Of a DNA stretch of 64,000 bases, positions 1 to 10,296 are shown in pieces; the stretch's first letter is position 1, and every line of letters starts with the position of its first letter. The stretch is from Paucibacter sp. B2R-40 (GTDB lineage Bacteria > Pseudomonadota > Gammaproteobacteria > Burkholderiales > Burkholderiaceae_C), in assembly GCF_025717555.1 (NCBI RefSeq), contig NZ_JAJIRP010000001.1, forward strand, positions 434,001 through 498,000, written 5' to 3'. The notes under the pieces are model-generated. The model ran no database searches. It saw only the letters and a program-made list of their open reading frames with translations, and was not told the DNA's origin. The translations under genes and the position numbers were made by a program.

Positions 1-39
1 CAGTCCAAGCGCAAATTGCCGATATCCTTCCTTGGACTG
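1..39. promoter_or_regulatory. 9-bp inverted repeat upstream of dadA-like gene
   Basis: CAGTCCAAG at 1-9 is the exact reverse complement of CTTGGACTG at 31-39, with a 21-base spacer. It ends 43 bases before the start codon of the amino-acid dehydrogenase. No T-run follows on either side, so an operator is more likely than a terminator. The window edge hides what lies upstream. The binding factor is unknown. Confidence 0.35.
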
Positions 40-82
40 CAAGACTGATCAATCGGCCCATTTCGGGTTCGTTGGAGTTGTT

Positions 83-1366
83 ATGAAAGTCGTTGTATTG
101 GGCGCCGGCATCATCGGCATCAGCACCGCTTGGTATCTGCTGGAGCAGGGCCACGAGGTGACCGTGGTGGACCGCCAGGCCGATGCTGCGCTGGAAACCA
201 GCTTCGCCAACGGCGCGCAGATCTCGGTCAGCTTTTGCGAACCCTGGGCGAATGCCGGTGCGCCGTTCAAGGTGGCCAAATGGCTGTTGCGCGATGACTC
301 GCCGCTCTTGTTCCGCCCCAGTCTGGACCCCAAGCAATGGATCTGGGGGCTGAGCTTTTTGACTCAATGCACGACGGCTGCCTTCGAGCGCAACGTCGAG
401 CAGCTGGTGCAACTGGGTCGCTACAGCCATGAGTCGCTCAAAGTCTTGGTGACGCAGACCGGCATTGAGTACGAGCGCCTCGAGCGCGGCATCCTGCATT
501 TCTTCTCCTCGCAGGCCGACTTCGACAACGGCGCGGCCGGCGCCGAGATCATGCGCCGCCACGGTGTCGACCGCCGCGTGCTGAACCGCGCCGAGGTCTT
601 GAAGATCGAGCCGGCACTGGCGGCATTCGGCAACAACATCCACGGCGGCACCTTCACGCCCAGTGATGAGTCGGGCGACGCCTGCGTGTTCACTCAAAAG
701 CTGGCCCGCTTATGTGCCGAGCGCGGCGCGACCTTTCTTTACGAGCATGACATCCTGGCGCTGTCGCGCAGCGGCTCCCAGGTCGATGCAGTGCAGATCG
801 CCAGTATCCGCAGCGGCAAGAAGAGCGAGTTGAAGGCCGACGCCTTCGTCGCCGCGATGGGCTCCTACACGCCGGCCCTGGTGCGGCCGCTGGGCGAGTT
901 CCTCAATATCTATCCTGCCAAGGGCTATTCGGCCACGATGAAGCTCAAAAAACCCGAGCAAGCCAGCGTCGTCAGCCTGCTCGACGACACCCGCAAGATC
1001 GCCATCTCGCGCCTCGGTGACAGCATTCGTATCGCCGGCACCGCCGAGCTCTGCGGCTTCGACTCTGACCTGACACGCCCGACCTCGCGCACCCGCTGCG
1101 AAGCCCTGGTCAAGCGCTATGAAGAACTGTTCCCCGGCGTTGCCGATCTGAGCGAAACCAACTACTGGACCGGCTTGCGCCCCAGCACCCCGACCAATAT
1201 CCCCTATATCGGCCGCAGCAAAAAGGCCGGCAATCTGTGGATCAACGCCGGCCACGGCACCTTGGGCTGGACCCATGGTGCGGGATCCGGCCACGCGATG
1301 GCTGAGCTGATGGCTGGCCGCCGCCCGCCCTTGGAATTCGGTTTCTACGGGTCGGTAGTTCGATAA
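83..1366 (+). CDS. dadA: D-amino acid dehydrogenase, DadA-like FAD oxidoreductase
   Basis: This is a flavoprotein that should oxidatively deaminate D-amino acids to 2-oxo acids, passing electrons to the membrane quinone pool. The N-terminus carries the Rossmann dinucleotide motif GAGIIG at residues 7-12. The C-terminus carries the family's glycine-rich FAD segment, INAGHGTLGWTHGAGSGHA. The product is 427 residues, close to the usual length of about 432. An in-frame start at 32 would place 17 extra residues before the FAD fold, so ATG 83 was chosen. No alanine racemase gene is next to it. Other DAO-family oxidases, such as glycine or sarcosine oxidase-like enzymes, remain possible, but the overall match is to DadA. 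Confidence 0.85.
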   Translation: MKVVVLGAGIIGISTAWYLLEQGHEVTVVDRQADAALETSFANGAQISVSFCEPWANAGAPFKVAKWLLRDDSPLLFRPSLDPKQWIWGLSFLTQCTTAAFERNVEQLVQLGRYSHESLKVLVTQTGIEYERLERGILHFFSSQADFDNGAAGAEIMRRHGVDRRVLNRAEVLKIEPALAAFGNNIHGGTFTPSDESGDACVFTQKLARLCAERGATFLYEHDILALSRSGSQVDAVQIASIRSGKKSELKADAFVAAMGSYTPALVRPLGEFLNIYPAKGYSATMKLKKPEQASVVSLLDDTRKIAISRLGDSIRIAGTAELCGFDSDLTRPTSRTRCEALVKRYEELFPGVADLSETNYWTGLRPSTPTNIPYIGRSKKAGNLWINAGHGTLGWTHGAGSGHAMAELMAGRRPPLEFGFYGSVVR

Positions 1367-1436
1367 TCCAACAGGGGCGCAGCCAAAAAAAAGCAGGCAG
1401 GGCCTACAATTCGCGCCCCTTCCGTTGTCCCTGCCC

Positions 1437-2762
1437 ATGCCTGCTTCGCTTTCCAGCCCCTCTCAGTCAAGTTTCTGTGCCATTGACTTTGGCACCTCCA
1501 ACTCGGCCATAGCGATCCCGCGTTTGGACGGCAGCGGCGGTATGCGTTTGGTGGAACTGGAGGGCGGGCAAACGACCATGCCTACGGCGGTGTTCTATTA
1601 CGTCGAGGGCAAACATGATGCCGACGGCCCGCCGCGTGCCTTTGGCCGCGCTGCTGTGGCCGCCTATGTCGAAGGGGCAGACGGCCGCTTGATGCGCTCG
1701 ATGAAGAGCATCCTCGGCTCCGGGCTGATCGATCAGACCACCGACGTCGGTGGCGGGCGCGGCGTCAAGTATTCGGACATCTTGTCCGGCTACCTGAAGC
1801 GCCTGCGCAATTCGGCCCTGGCGGCTGGCGCACCGGCCCCGTTGAACAAGTTGGTCTTGGGCCGCCCGGTGTTTTTTGTCGACGGCGAGCCCAAGCGCGA
1901 CGCGCAGGCGCAGGCCTCGCTGGAGGCAGCCGCCCATGCGGTGGGTTTCAACGAAGTTCACTTCCAGTTCGAGCCGATCGCGGCGGCATTTGACTTCGAA
2001 CAGCACAGCGAGCGCGAGCAAATCGTCTTGGTCGCCGACATCGGCGGCGGTACCTCAGACTTCTCGGTCGTGCGCGTTGGCCCCGAGCGCATGCAGCGCG
2101 TCGACCGCCGGGATGACATTCTCGCCAATCACGGCGTGCACATTGCCGGCACCGACTTTGACCGGCATGTCGAGTTGGCCAGTGTTTTGCGTGAATTCGG
2201 CTATCGCTCCTATGGCCCCGAGCGCGCCGGCGCCCCGGCCCGCGAAGTTCCCAGCGGCGTGTACTTCGACCTCGCCACCTGGCACTTGATCAACACGGTT
2301 TACAGCCCGGGGCGGGTTGCCGAGTTGCGCAATATGCGTAGCTTCTATGGCAATGTCCAGCATCACCAAAGGCTGATGACGGTGGTCGAAGACCATCTGG
2401 GCCATGAACTCGCCGGCCGCGCCGAAGCGGCCAAGATTGCCGTAGCCAGCGGTGGCGATACGATCATTGACCTTGGTGTGGTCGAGAACGGCTTGCAAAT
2501 CGAGCTGTCGGAAGCCGCCGCGGTGGCCGCGATCGGCCCCGATATCGAGCGCATCGCCCAAGCTGGCCGCGAGGCCGTCGCGCAAGCAGGTTTGAAGCCC
2601 GAGCAGATCGACGCGCTCTATTTCACCGGCGGTTCTACCGGTCTGCGCCTGCTGGCCGAGCGCATCGCCGCTGACTACCCGGCCGCAGTGCAGGCGCGCG
2701 GCGACCGCTTTGCTTCAGTGGCGACCGGCCTGGGCCTGCACGCGGCCCGATTGTTCAGATAG
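1437..2762 (+). CDS. Hsp70-family ATPase, YegD-like chaperone
   Basis: The protein has 441 residues and consists of an actin/Hsp70-type ATPase domain. The phosphate-1 motif DFGTSNSA lies near residue 20, the phosphate-2 motif VADIGGGTSDFSV near 200, and the adenosine motif FTGGSTGLR near 400. It lacks the C-terminal peptide-binding and lid domains of DnaK (about 640 residues), as is typical of the YegD group of putative chaperones. A TTG four codons upstream is an alternative start. The gene lies 70 bases after the DadA-like gene on the same strand, so co-transcription is possible but the functional link is unclear. The client is unknown. Confidence 0.85.
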   Translation: MPASLSSPSQSSFCAIDFGTSNSAIAIPRLDGSGGMRLVELEGGQTTMPTAVFYYVEGKHDADGPPRAFGRAAVAAYVEGADGRLMRSMKSILGSGLIDQTTDVGGGRGVKYSDILSGYLKRLRNSALAAGAPAPLNKLVLGRPVFFVDGEPKRDAQAQASLEAAAHAVGFNEVHFQFEPIAAAFDFEQHSEREQIVLVADIGGGTSDFSVVRVGPERMQRVDRRDDILANHGVHIAGTDFDRHVELASVLREFGYRSYGPERAGAPAREVPSGVYFDLATWHLINTVYSPGRVAELRNMRSFYGNVQHHQRLMTVVEDHLGHELAGRAEAAKIAVASGGDTIIDLGVVENGLQIELSEAAAVAAIGPDIERIAQAGREAVAQAGLKPEQIDALYFTGGSTGLRLLAERIAADYPAAVQARGDRFASVATGLGLHAARLFR

Positions 2763-2765
2763 CGA

Positions 2766-3638
2766 TCAGTATCGGCCGCGCGGCGGTGGCCCGCGCCTGG
2801 CCGGCGGCTTCTGCGCCATCGGTTTGGCTTGTGGTCGCGAAACATCGGCCAGCATCAAGCAGGCGCTGACCAGGCTTTCGACCGCTTCTTCCAGGTCTTT
2901 GGCCGGCTCCAGCGATTCGATTTCTTCCAACAAGTCGTCGGCGTCTTCCAGGTCCTCAGGGTCAATGTGGCGGAAGATCGCGGCCAGCGGTTCAAGCAGA
3001 TCGGCGGCGTCTTCGCGCATCAACGCGGGGAAATGCTCGCAGGCGAGCGAAAAGCCGGCCACCCAGGGGAACAAGGCGTCCGAGGGGTTGCCGTCCACAT
3101 CGCCGTCAAGCTCATCATCATCTTCGGCTTCGAACTGCGCCGCGTTTTCGCCTGCTTCGTCGTCCTCCAGCTCAAACACCCAGGGGTCAAACCATTGACG
3201 TTGCGTGATAGCCTGGTTCAACTCCTGGTAGCGGCGTTTGACCAGGTTCATCAACGCATGGCTGTCGAATCCGGCCGGCGGGCTGCGGCCTTCGTCGCTG
3301 TCCAGCACATGGCGCGACCATTGAAAGGCCGGTACCGCCTTGGGCTGCAGCAGCACACCGACCAAGTAACCATCCAGCATGCTTACATCAAGCGGCTCCA
3401 GCGGCGCGGGGACCTGGTCGAGCAGCGCTTGCAGGCGGTCCAGCTCGCCTTCGCTCAAGGGGCGTATCGCGGCCGGGGCGCTCGGCTGGGCGGCGGGGCG
3501 AGTGGTGGAGTGATGACCCGGCTTCGACGGCCGGGCAGGGGCGGAGCCAGGCCTGGCTGCGCCGGCGCGTGGGGCAACGCTGCTGCGTGAAGGGGCCGGG
3601 CGCGATGCCGGTGGACGGGGGGGCTTGGCTTGGCTCAT
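2766..3638 (-). CDS. YecA/UPF0149 family protein
   Basis: The protein has 290 residues. The first 60 or so are a low-complexity, proline-, alanine- and arginine-rich tail, likely disordered. The UPF0149 (YecA/YgfB) domain follows from about residue 60, recognisable by the segment LDVSMLDGYLVGVLLQP. A strongly acidic stretch occurs around residues 150-175, and the C-terminus is basic and proline-rich. The family is widespread in proteobacteria; many members carry a C-terminal SEC-C zinc motif, which is absent here. It converges on the Hsp70-like gene with a 3-base gap. The biochemical role is unknown. Confidence 0.75.
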   Translation of the reverse strand: MSQAKPPRPPASRPAPSRSSVAPRAGAARPGSAPARPSKPGHHSTTRPAAQPSAPAAIRPLSEGELDRLQALLDQVPAPLEPLDVSMLDGYLVGVLLQPKAVPAFQWSRHVLDSDEGRSPPAGFDSHALMNLVKRRYQELNQAITQRQWFDPWVFELEDDEAGENAAQFEAEDDDELDGDVDGNPSDALFPWVAGFSLACEHFPALMREDAADLLEPLAAIFRHIDPEDLEDADDLLEEIESLEPAKDLEEAVESLVSACLMLADVSRPQAKPMAQKPPARRGPPPRGRY

Positions 3639-3718
3639 GGCGCTATTGTCCCGCCGAAACGGCAGTTCGGGCTGCTCAGGCCATGGCCGCTATTTTCTTG
3701 GTCGCGGCGGCAAGTCGT

Positions 3719-3869
3719 ATCCCACTCTTTGGGGATGGTGGACTTGGCCATGAGACCTTACATTGAACCCAAGCGAGTCACGTAACCAATGCCTTGCCTT
3801 AGTCCCAACGACGCCCTCTGTATGGAGGGCTTTAGCGCCCACCCGGCTTTGCTCGGTGGGCGTTTTTTT
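3719..3869 (+). ncRNA. candidate small RNA ending in an orphan terminator
   Basis: The interval between two leftward genes holds, on the plus strand, three successive stem-loops: ATCCC/GGGAT near 3719-3736, GCCCTC/GAGGGC near 3812-3829, and a terminator hairpin ending in seven T residues. No plus-strand gene lies between the Hsp70-like gene, almost 1 kb upstream, and this terminator. It therefore most simply ends an untranslated transcript. No convincing -35/-10 pair was found, so the 5' end is a guess, and no known RNA family was recognised. Confidence 0.35.
3836..3869 (+). terminator. intrinsic terminator with no upstream gene
   Basis: The stem CGCCCACC/GGTGGGCG, with a loop of about 10 bases, is followed at once by seven T residues. 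This is a strong Rho-independent terminator for plus-strand transcription. Read on the minus strand, as for the neighbouring LysR gene, the T-run would lie on the wrong side of the stem. Confidence 0.75.
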
Positions 3870-3874
3870 ATGCT

Positions 3875-4825
3875 TTACGCAAATCCCTTGGCAAAGCTTT
3901 TGCGCAAATGCTCGATCAAGAGCTTCAGTGGCCGGGGGACCTGATTGCTCCAGGGGTAGACGGCATAGATCGCGTCGCCAAAGAAGCCGACCGGTCGCCA
4001 ATGCGGCAGCACTTCAAGCAAAGCGCCACTGCGCAGCGCCGGCGCTGCACTGAAGTCTGGCAGCAGGGCCAGACCCAGATCATCCAGTGCCGCGTCGCGC
4101 AAGATCTCGCTATTGCTGGCGCGCAGCGGGCCTTGCACGGGAATGCGCAGGCGCTGCGGCTCGGCTTCTCTCACGCCAGCTTGTTCGAACAACCAGAGCG
4201 CCGGGCCGGGGCGCAGATAGGGCAGGCAAGCATGTTCGGCCAAGTCTTGCGGGTGCAGCGGCGCGCCATGAGCCTGCAGATAGGCGGGGCTGGCGACCAG
4301 CAGCGCGCGTGAGCTGCAGAGTTTGACGGCGATATGGCTGTCGGGCGGCGCGCTGCAATGGCGGATGGCCAGATCAAAACCCTCTTGCGCCAGCGGCACC
4401 AGCCGGTCTGACAAATCCAGCTCAATGCGAATCTGTGGGTAGAGCTTGAAGAAGGCGCTCAAGCACGGCGCCACATGCTGACGCCCCAGGGCCACCGGCG
4501 CGGTGACGCGCAAGAGCCCGCGCGCTTGGCCGACGGCGTCGCGCGCCGCGCTTAAGGCTCGGGTGATGTGGGCAAAGCTGGCCTCGGTTTCGTCAACCAA
4601 ATGTTGGCCGGCTTCCGAAAGGCGCACCGAGCGGGTGGTGCGCGACACCAGGCTCTGCCCCATCGCACGCTCCAACTCGCTGATGCGTTGGCTGACCGCC
4701 GCTTTCGACAGGCCCAGGCGCTGCGCCGCCTTGGTGAAGCTGCCGAGCTGAGCGATCACGGTCAAGGCGTGCAACTGGCCCCACAAGACGTCGTGCCGTA
4801 GCTCGCTGGGATTTGGTTTGTCCAT
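3875..4825 (-). CDS. LysR-family transcriptional regulator
   Basis: The protein has 316 residues. A winged helix-turn-helix occupies residues 15-75, with the typical segment [21 protein letters not shown] periplasmic-binding-protein-like effector domain fills the rest, with [13 protein letters not shown] near residue 110. It is transcribed divergently from mmsA, 90 bases away, with dyad sequences between them. By the usual LysR layout it probably controls mmsA and itself. The inducer is unknown. Confidence 0.85.
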   Translation of the reverse strand: MDKPNPSELRHDVLWGQLHALTVIAQLGSFTKAAQRLGLSKAAVSQRISELERAMGQSLVSRTTRSVRLSEAGQHLVDETEASFAHITRALSAARDAVGQARGLLRVTAPVALGRQHVAPCLSAFFKLYPQIRIELDLSDRLVPLAQEGFDLAIRHCSAPPDSHIAVKLCSSRALLVASPAYLQAHGAPLHPQDLAEHACLPYLRPGPALWLFEQAGVREAEPQRLRIPVQGPLRASNSEILRDAALDDLGLALLPDFSAAPALRSGALLEVLPHWRPVGFFGDAIYAVYPWSNQVPRPLKLLIEHLRKSFAKGFA

Positions 4826-4877
4826 TGTTTAGATTATCGAACAATCAAATCGCCAAAACCGGATTGGCAAGCTTGCC
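4824..4877. promoter_or_regulatory. two dyads between lysR and mmsA
   Basis: ATTGTT (4824-4829) and AACAAT (4840-4845) form a 6-bp inverted repeat with a 10-base spacer, consistent with the T-N11-A style of LysR operators; it touches the lysR start codon. A second, perfect 12-base palindrome, GGCAAGCTTGCC, lies at 4866-4877, about 38 bases before the mmsA start. The assignment to the adjacent LysR is inference from position. Confidence 0.45.
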
Positions 4878-4915
4878 GATGCTGCCTAGACTGCTTCATC
4901 TCAAGGAGACATCAG

Positions 4916-6430
<1,515 letters not shown>

Positions 6431-6446
6431 GCCTTTGCTTCACGGC

Positions 6447-6953
6447 CTACTTGGTCGCCGCATCCCAATGCTCGGCGATCAAGCCGTTCTCGATGCGGAA
6501 CATGTCGAACCAGGTGCTGGTGTACTTCTTGCCCGGCTCTTTGGGGTCGGGCAGCTCCTGCACAAAGGCCAGCACCACCTTGTCGCCCTCGGCCACGATA
6601 CTGACCAAGGGCGCTTTGACGCGCGCTTCGATAGCGCCAGGTTTGACGAATTTGGAGAACAGGGCGACAAAGCCGGCGCGGCCGGTGGGCACGCCGGGAT
6701 TGTGCTGAAGATAGTTTTCGGCCAGGTATTTGTCGGCCAACTCCATATGCCCGCCTTCGAAGACCTCGCGCCAGAAGTCGTAAACCAAACGCTTGTTGGC
6801 GGCGGCTTTCGCATCACTGCTGGCCAATATCAACGCGTGGTCCGCTTCAGCCACCACGGGGACTTGGGCCATGGCGGGCAAGGCCGTCGCCGCCACCAGG
6901 GCAAAGCAGGCAAGCCGGCAGCGACTAAGAATTGCGGATCGAATGAGCGACAT
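6447..6953 (-). CDS. exported SnoaL/NTF2-like protein
   Basis: The 168-residue protein starts with a Sec signal peptide (basic SLIRSAILSRCR, hydrophobic core, AMAQ cleavage site near residue 30). A SnoaL-like NTF2-fold domain follows, with the family segment VYDFWREVFEGGHMELADKY and a central LQHNPGVPTGRAGF. ATG 6953 puts the signal peptide at the N-terminus; earlier in-frame starts would bury it. SnoaL-like proteins include polyketide cyclases and many proteins of unknown function. The substrate cannot be read from the sequence. It converges on mmsA. Confidence 0.75.
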   Translation of the reverse strand: MSLIRSAILSRCRLACFALVAATALPAMAQVPVVAEADHALILASSDAKAAANKRLVYDFWREVFEGGHMELADKYLAENYLQHNPGVPTGRAGFVALFSKFVKPGAIEARVKAPLVSIVAEGDKVVLAFVQELPDPKEPGKKYTSTWFDMFRIENGLIAEHWDAATK

Positions 6954-7240
6954 TGAAAATACCTTTTGAAGACTTGCGGACAGGGAAGCCGCGCATATGC
7001 ACGGCCCAGGAGATCTTAGGAAAGACCGGCTCATGCCCCAAGCCCGATGCGATGAAAGGGCGCTTTGCGGCATTGACCGAACAGATCCGCAGCCTCAACC
7101 CGACGCCTTGAACCAAACTGTTCGCGCGGCTCAAGGGCCAAAAGCTCTTTGACTTGAATCAGCCACCCTCAGATGAGGGCTCAGCATCGGGGCGCGAATC
7201 GGCTACGCTCAGGCCCTGGTCAAAACTGGCAAGGGCAGGT

Positions 7241-8896
7241 ATGCAGGATCTCCATCCCGGCGAGGTGAGCAGCAGTAGCAAGGTAAGCGATGTGGTCAGC
7301 GGCGAGCAAATTGTCGAGTGGCTGGCGAACGCGCGCGCGCAAAAGCAGCTCAATCTGGAATTGGGTTTGAAGCTGGCCACACAGGCTTGGCTGGCGGCCG
7401 GTCAGCGCGGCTATAGCGCAGAATTTTTGGAGGCCGGCATGTTGCGGGCCTTCTTCTTGTTCAGGCGCGGTGAAATGGCGGCGATGTTGAGCGCCGGCCA
7501 AGCGCTGTTGCCGGGCTTTCGCGAGCAAGGCGGTGGCGCGGCGCTGTGCGAGTTGCTGCGTTGGATGGCCTTTGCCGCCGCCGAGTTGGGAGAGTTCGAG
7601 GCGGCGCTGGGCCATGTCAACGAGAGCTTGGCGCGGGCCCGGCAACTGGACAACAAGGCCTTGATCGCGATCGCGCTGAACGCCGTCGGCGCCTGCCTGG
7701 AGCGCATGGGCGACCCCTGGCAGGCCGAACGCCTGATGCATGAGGCGGCTTCACTATTGGGCAGCGCGGCCAGCGATTTTGAATCGATGATCTCGCACAA
7801 CAATCTGGCCACCGTGGCGCTGGGCATGTTTCATCTGCTGCGCCACAGCAGCCATGCCGACCACCAGCGCCAGGCTGCCGATGCGCTGCAGCGTGCGCGC
7901 CACCATGCCGCGCTGGTGCGACCCCATGCGCTGGTGCTGGGCGATGCGTTTTTGCTGGCGCTGAGCGAGGGCAATGCGGGCGAAGTGCTGCTGCATCAAG
8001 GCGAGCTGGATGAAGCGCAGCGTGTCTTGCAAGCTGCTCTCGCCGTGATCGAGGAGCACCGCTTCACCGCTTTGGACCGGCGTGTGCGCTGCTCATTGGC
8101 CGAGCTTGACCTGTTGCACGGGCGGGCGGCCGAGGCTGCGCTGGCGCTGGACAATTTATTGGCCGAGGCCGCGGGGCTGACCCAGCAAGCCGTTTGGCAG
8201 CGCCTGCAGCATGCCGCATACCGGGCCCACAAGGCCCTGGGCGATAGCGTCAGGGCGCTTGCGCATCTGGAGCTGTACCAGGCCGGCGAGCGCAACCGCA
8301 CGGTCGCACAGCTGACGGCCCAAGCGCGCTTTGTGGTCAGCCGGATCGAGGCCGAGCGGGCTTTGGCCGGCGAGGTGGCCGGCGCCGACAGCGCAGCGCT
8401 CGACGAAGAGGCCGGACTGCGCTGCCCCTTGACCGGCCTGGGTACGCGGCGCTGCATGGAGCTGCGTTTGCCGGGCCTGATGCACGCGGCCGAGCAGCGC
8501 GGCGCGGCACTCACCTTGGCCTTGGTGGACATCGACCGGCTGGGCCAGATCACCGCGCAGCATGGCGAGGGCGTGGCCCAGAACATCTTGCAGGTTTTGG
8601 CGCAGATGCTGCGTGACAACACGCGCGGCAGTGACCTGCTCCTGCGCCTGGACGCCGAGCAAATCTTGATGGTCTTGCCCGACACCAGCGCCGATCGCGC
8701 CTTTGAGGTCTGCGAGCGCCTGCGTCAAACCGTCGAGCAGCATCCCTGGGTGCGACTGGCCGAAGGGCTGGACGTGACGCTCAGCATAGGCTTGGCCAAC
8801 GCACCGCCCTATGCGACCGATCTGCTCTTGAGCCGGGCCGAGAGCGCGATGTACCGGGCCAAGCATTTGGGGCGCAACCGAGTCGCGCTGGCCTGA
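7241..8896 (+). CDS. TPR-like protein with degenerate GGDEF domain
   Basis: The protein has 551 residues. About 400 N-terminal residues are alanine- and leucine-rich helical pairs resembling tetratricopeptide repeats, without membrane segments. A GGDEF domain covers roughly residues 420-550, recognised by CPLTGLGTRR at its start and AMYRAKHLGRNRVALA at its end. The catalytic GGDEF position reads DAEQI, so cyclase activity is unlikely. An RxxD motif (RGSD), which in active enzymes forms the inhibitory c-di-GMP site, is kept five residues upstream. The likely role is as a c-di-GMP sensor or scaffold. ATG 7241 was preferred over a TTG at 7154. Confidence 0.8.
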   Translation: MQDLHPGEVSSSSKVSDVVSGEQIVEWLANARAQKQLNLELGLKLATQAWLAAGQRGYSAEFLEAGMLRAFFLFRRGEMAAMLSAGQALLPGFREQGGGAALCELLRWMAFAAAELGEFEAALGHVNESLARARQLDNKALIAIALNAVGACLERMGDPWQAERLMHEAASLLGSAASDFESMISHNNLATVALGMFHLLRHSSHADHQRQAADALQRARHHAALVRPHALVLGDAFLLALSEGNAGEVLLHQGELDEAQRVLQAALAVIEEHRFTALDRRVRCSLAELDLLHGRAAEAALALDNLLAEAAGLTQQAVWQRLQHAAYRAHKALGDSVRALAHLELYQAGERNRTVAQLTAQARFVVSRIEAERALAGEVAGADSAALDEEAGLRCPLTGLGTRRCMELRLPGLMHAAEQRGAALTLALVDIDRLGQITAQHGEGVAQNILQVLAQMLRDNTRGSDLLLRLDAEQILMVLPDTSADRAFEVCERLRQTVEQHPWVRLAEGLDVTLSIGLANAPPYATDLLLSRAESAMYRAKHLGRNRVALA

Positions 8897-9092
8897 GAGG
8901 CTGAGAACTTTTTACTGCGCAACCGCCATGCGTCGTTGGTCGGATGTTGGCTCCGACATCACATTTGCTTCGCGAATATGAGTCTCGCCGCAACTTCGTT
9001 GTCGAAATCCTCACGTACAGGGAGTGCGTTCCGGTTTCTGTGCTGCGCCGGCCTAGCCTGACGGCCGCTCGCTACAAAAGTTCTCAGCCTCT
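8896..9092. repeat. 197-bp element with perfect 17-bp terminal inverted repeats
   Basis: AGAGGCTGAGAACTTTT at 8896-8912 is the exact reverse complement of AAAAGTTCTCAGCCTCT at 9076-9092. The 163-base interior has no credible reading frame. It contains a small internal hairpin, GTCGGA/TCCGAC, near 8939-8957. The left end overlaps the last base of the preceding stop codon. The whole element fills the gap between two convergent GGDEF genes. No clear target-site duplication was seen. It resembles a miniature inverted-repeat element; a long-range convergent terminator is the alternative. Confidence 0.55.
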
Positions 9093-9099
9093 GAACTAA

Positions 9100-10296
9100 C
9101 TAAGCTTCCTGCACCAAATTGCGCCCCTGCGCCTTGGCACGGTACATGCCTTTGTCGGCGCGCCGCAGCACCACGTCGGCGCTGACATCCTCGGGCAGCG
9201 CCTCGGCGACGCCGAAGCTGGCGGTCAGGGGCCAGGTCTTGCCTTGCCACTCGAAGCTGCTGGCTTCAAGGTTGTGGCGCATGCGTTCGGCCACCAGCGC
9301 GGCGCCGGCCAGGTCGGTCAGTGGCAGCAGCACGCAGAATTCCTCGCCGCCGAGCCGCCCAAACCGATCCACGTCACGCACGCAAGTCCCCAGCTCTTGC
9401 ACTGCCTGCAAGAGCGCGGCGTCGCCGGCAGCGTGGCCCAGGCTGTCGTTGAGCTGCTTGAAGTGATCCATGTCTATCATCACCAGCGCGTAGGGCTTGC
9501 CGCGCTGCAAGCGGTGGTGCTCTTCATCGATGGCCTCGCTGAGCGCGCGCCGGTTCAGTACATCGGTCAGCGGGTCGCGCCGAGTCAGACGCTGGATGTC
9601 CAGAATCACTCGCGCCAACACCAGCAAGGCAAAGGTGGCATTGATCAACATGCCCAGACCCAGCATGGACCAGCCCCAAGCAATCTGGAATTCACTGCTC
9701 TCCAAAAGATCAAAGGCCACGGTCGGGCGGTGCAGTGAATTCAACAGCGGCAGCAGCAAGAGCAGCGCAATCACGAACAAGGGTGCCGTCAGCTGGCTGG
9801 CCAAACGGATTGACAAGCGAGCGCGTAACTGCCGCCAAGCATCAATTGCGGCCAGCAAGGTCAACACCAGGCCGCTGCCGAAGACGATGCGGGTATGCCA
9901 GCGCATATCACCCTCATAGGGCAGCAAGGCCAGCGCCAGCGCCGCAGGCAGCAGCAGGCCAGAGGCACTGCGCCACGCCAACGGTCGCCTCGAGTTGCGG
10001 TCGCCCCCGTCGCCCCCATCGCTCAAAGCCGGCATGACGAGGCGCAAGCTGGCCAGCGTGGCAATGGCCATCACATCGGAGGCCCAAAAAGCCAGCCAGA
10101 CCGAGGCCTGCCCGCGCAGCGATTGGCTGGCCAAAGCGGCGGCCAGCAAGACATTGGCCAGGGCCAGGCCGAGCGACACCCGCGGCGCTACCCGGGCCGT
10201 CAGTGCGAGCAAGAGCCAAGCCAGGCCGGCGACCATATACACCAGCATGGTCGCCGCCAGCAGCGTCGGTGGATCGGTGCCGAGGCTGTGACTCAT
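9100..10296 (-). CDS. membrane-bound diguanylate cyclase
   Basis: The protein has 398 residues. About six hydrophobic segments occupy residues 10-230, among them TMLVYMVAGLAWLLLALTA and FVIALLLLLPLLNSL. A C-terminal GGDEF domain runs from about 235 to 395. The active site reads GGEEF and is preceded by an intact RxxD inhibitory site (RDVD), so it should make cyclic-di-GMP from GTP under product inhibition. The start overlaps the stop of the upstream GGDEF gene by four bases, implying translational coupling. The membrane part is not a named sensor domain to my eye. Confidence 0.88.
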   Translation of the reverse strand: MSHSLGTDPPTLLAATMLVYMVAGLAWLLLALTARVAPRVSLGLALANVLLAAALASQSLRGQASVWLAFWASDVMAIATLASLRLVMPALSDGGDGGDRNSRRPLAWRSASGLLLPAALALALLPYEGDMRWHTRIVFGSGLVLTLLAAIDAWRQLRARLSIRLASQLTAPLFVIALLLLLPLLNSLHRPTVAFDLLESSEFQIAWGWSMLGLGMLINATFALLVLARVILDIQRLTRRDPLTDVLNRRALSEAIDEEHHRLQRGKPYALVMIDMDHFKQLNDSLGHAAGDAALLQAVQELGTCVRDVDRFGRLGGEEFCVLLPLTDLAGAALVAERMRHNLEASSFEWQGKTWPLTASFGVAEALPEDVSADVVLRRADKGMYRAKAQGRNLVQEA

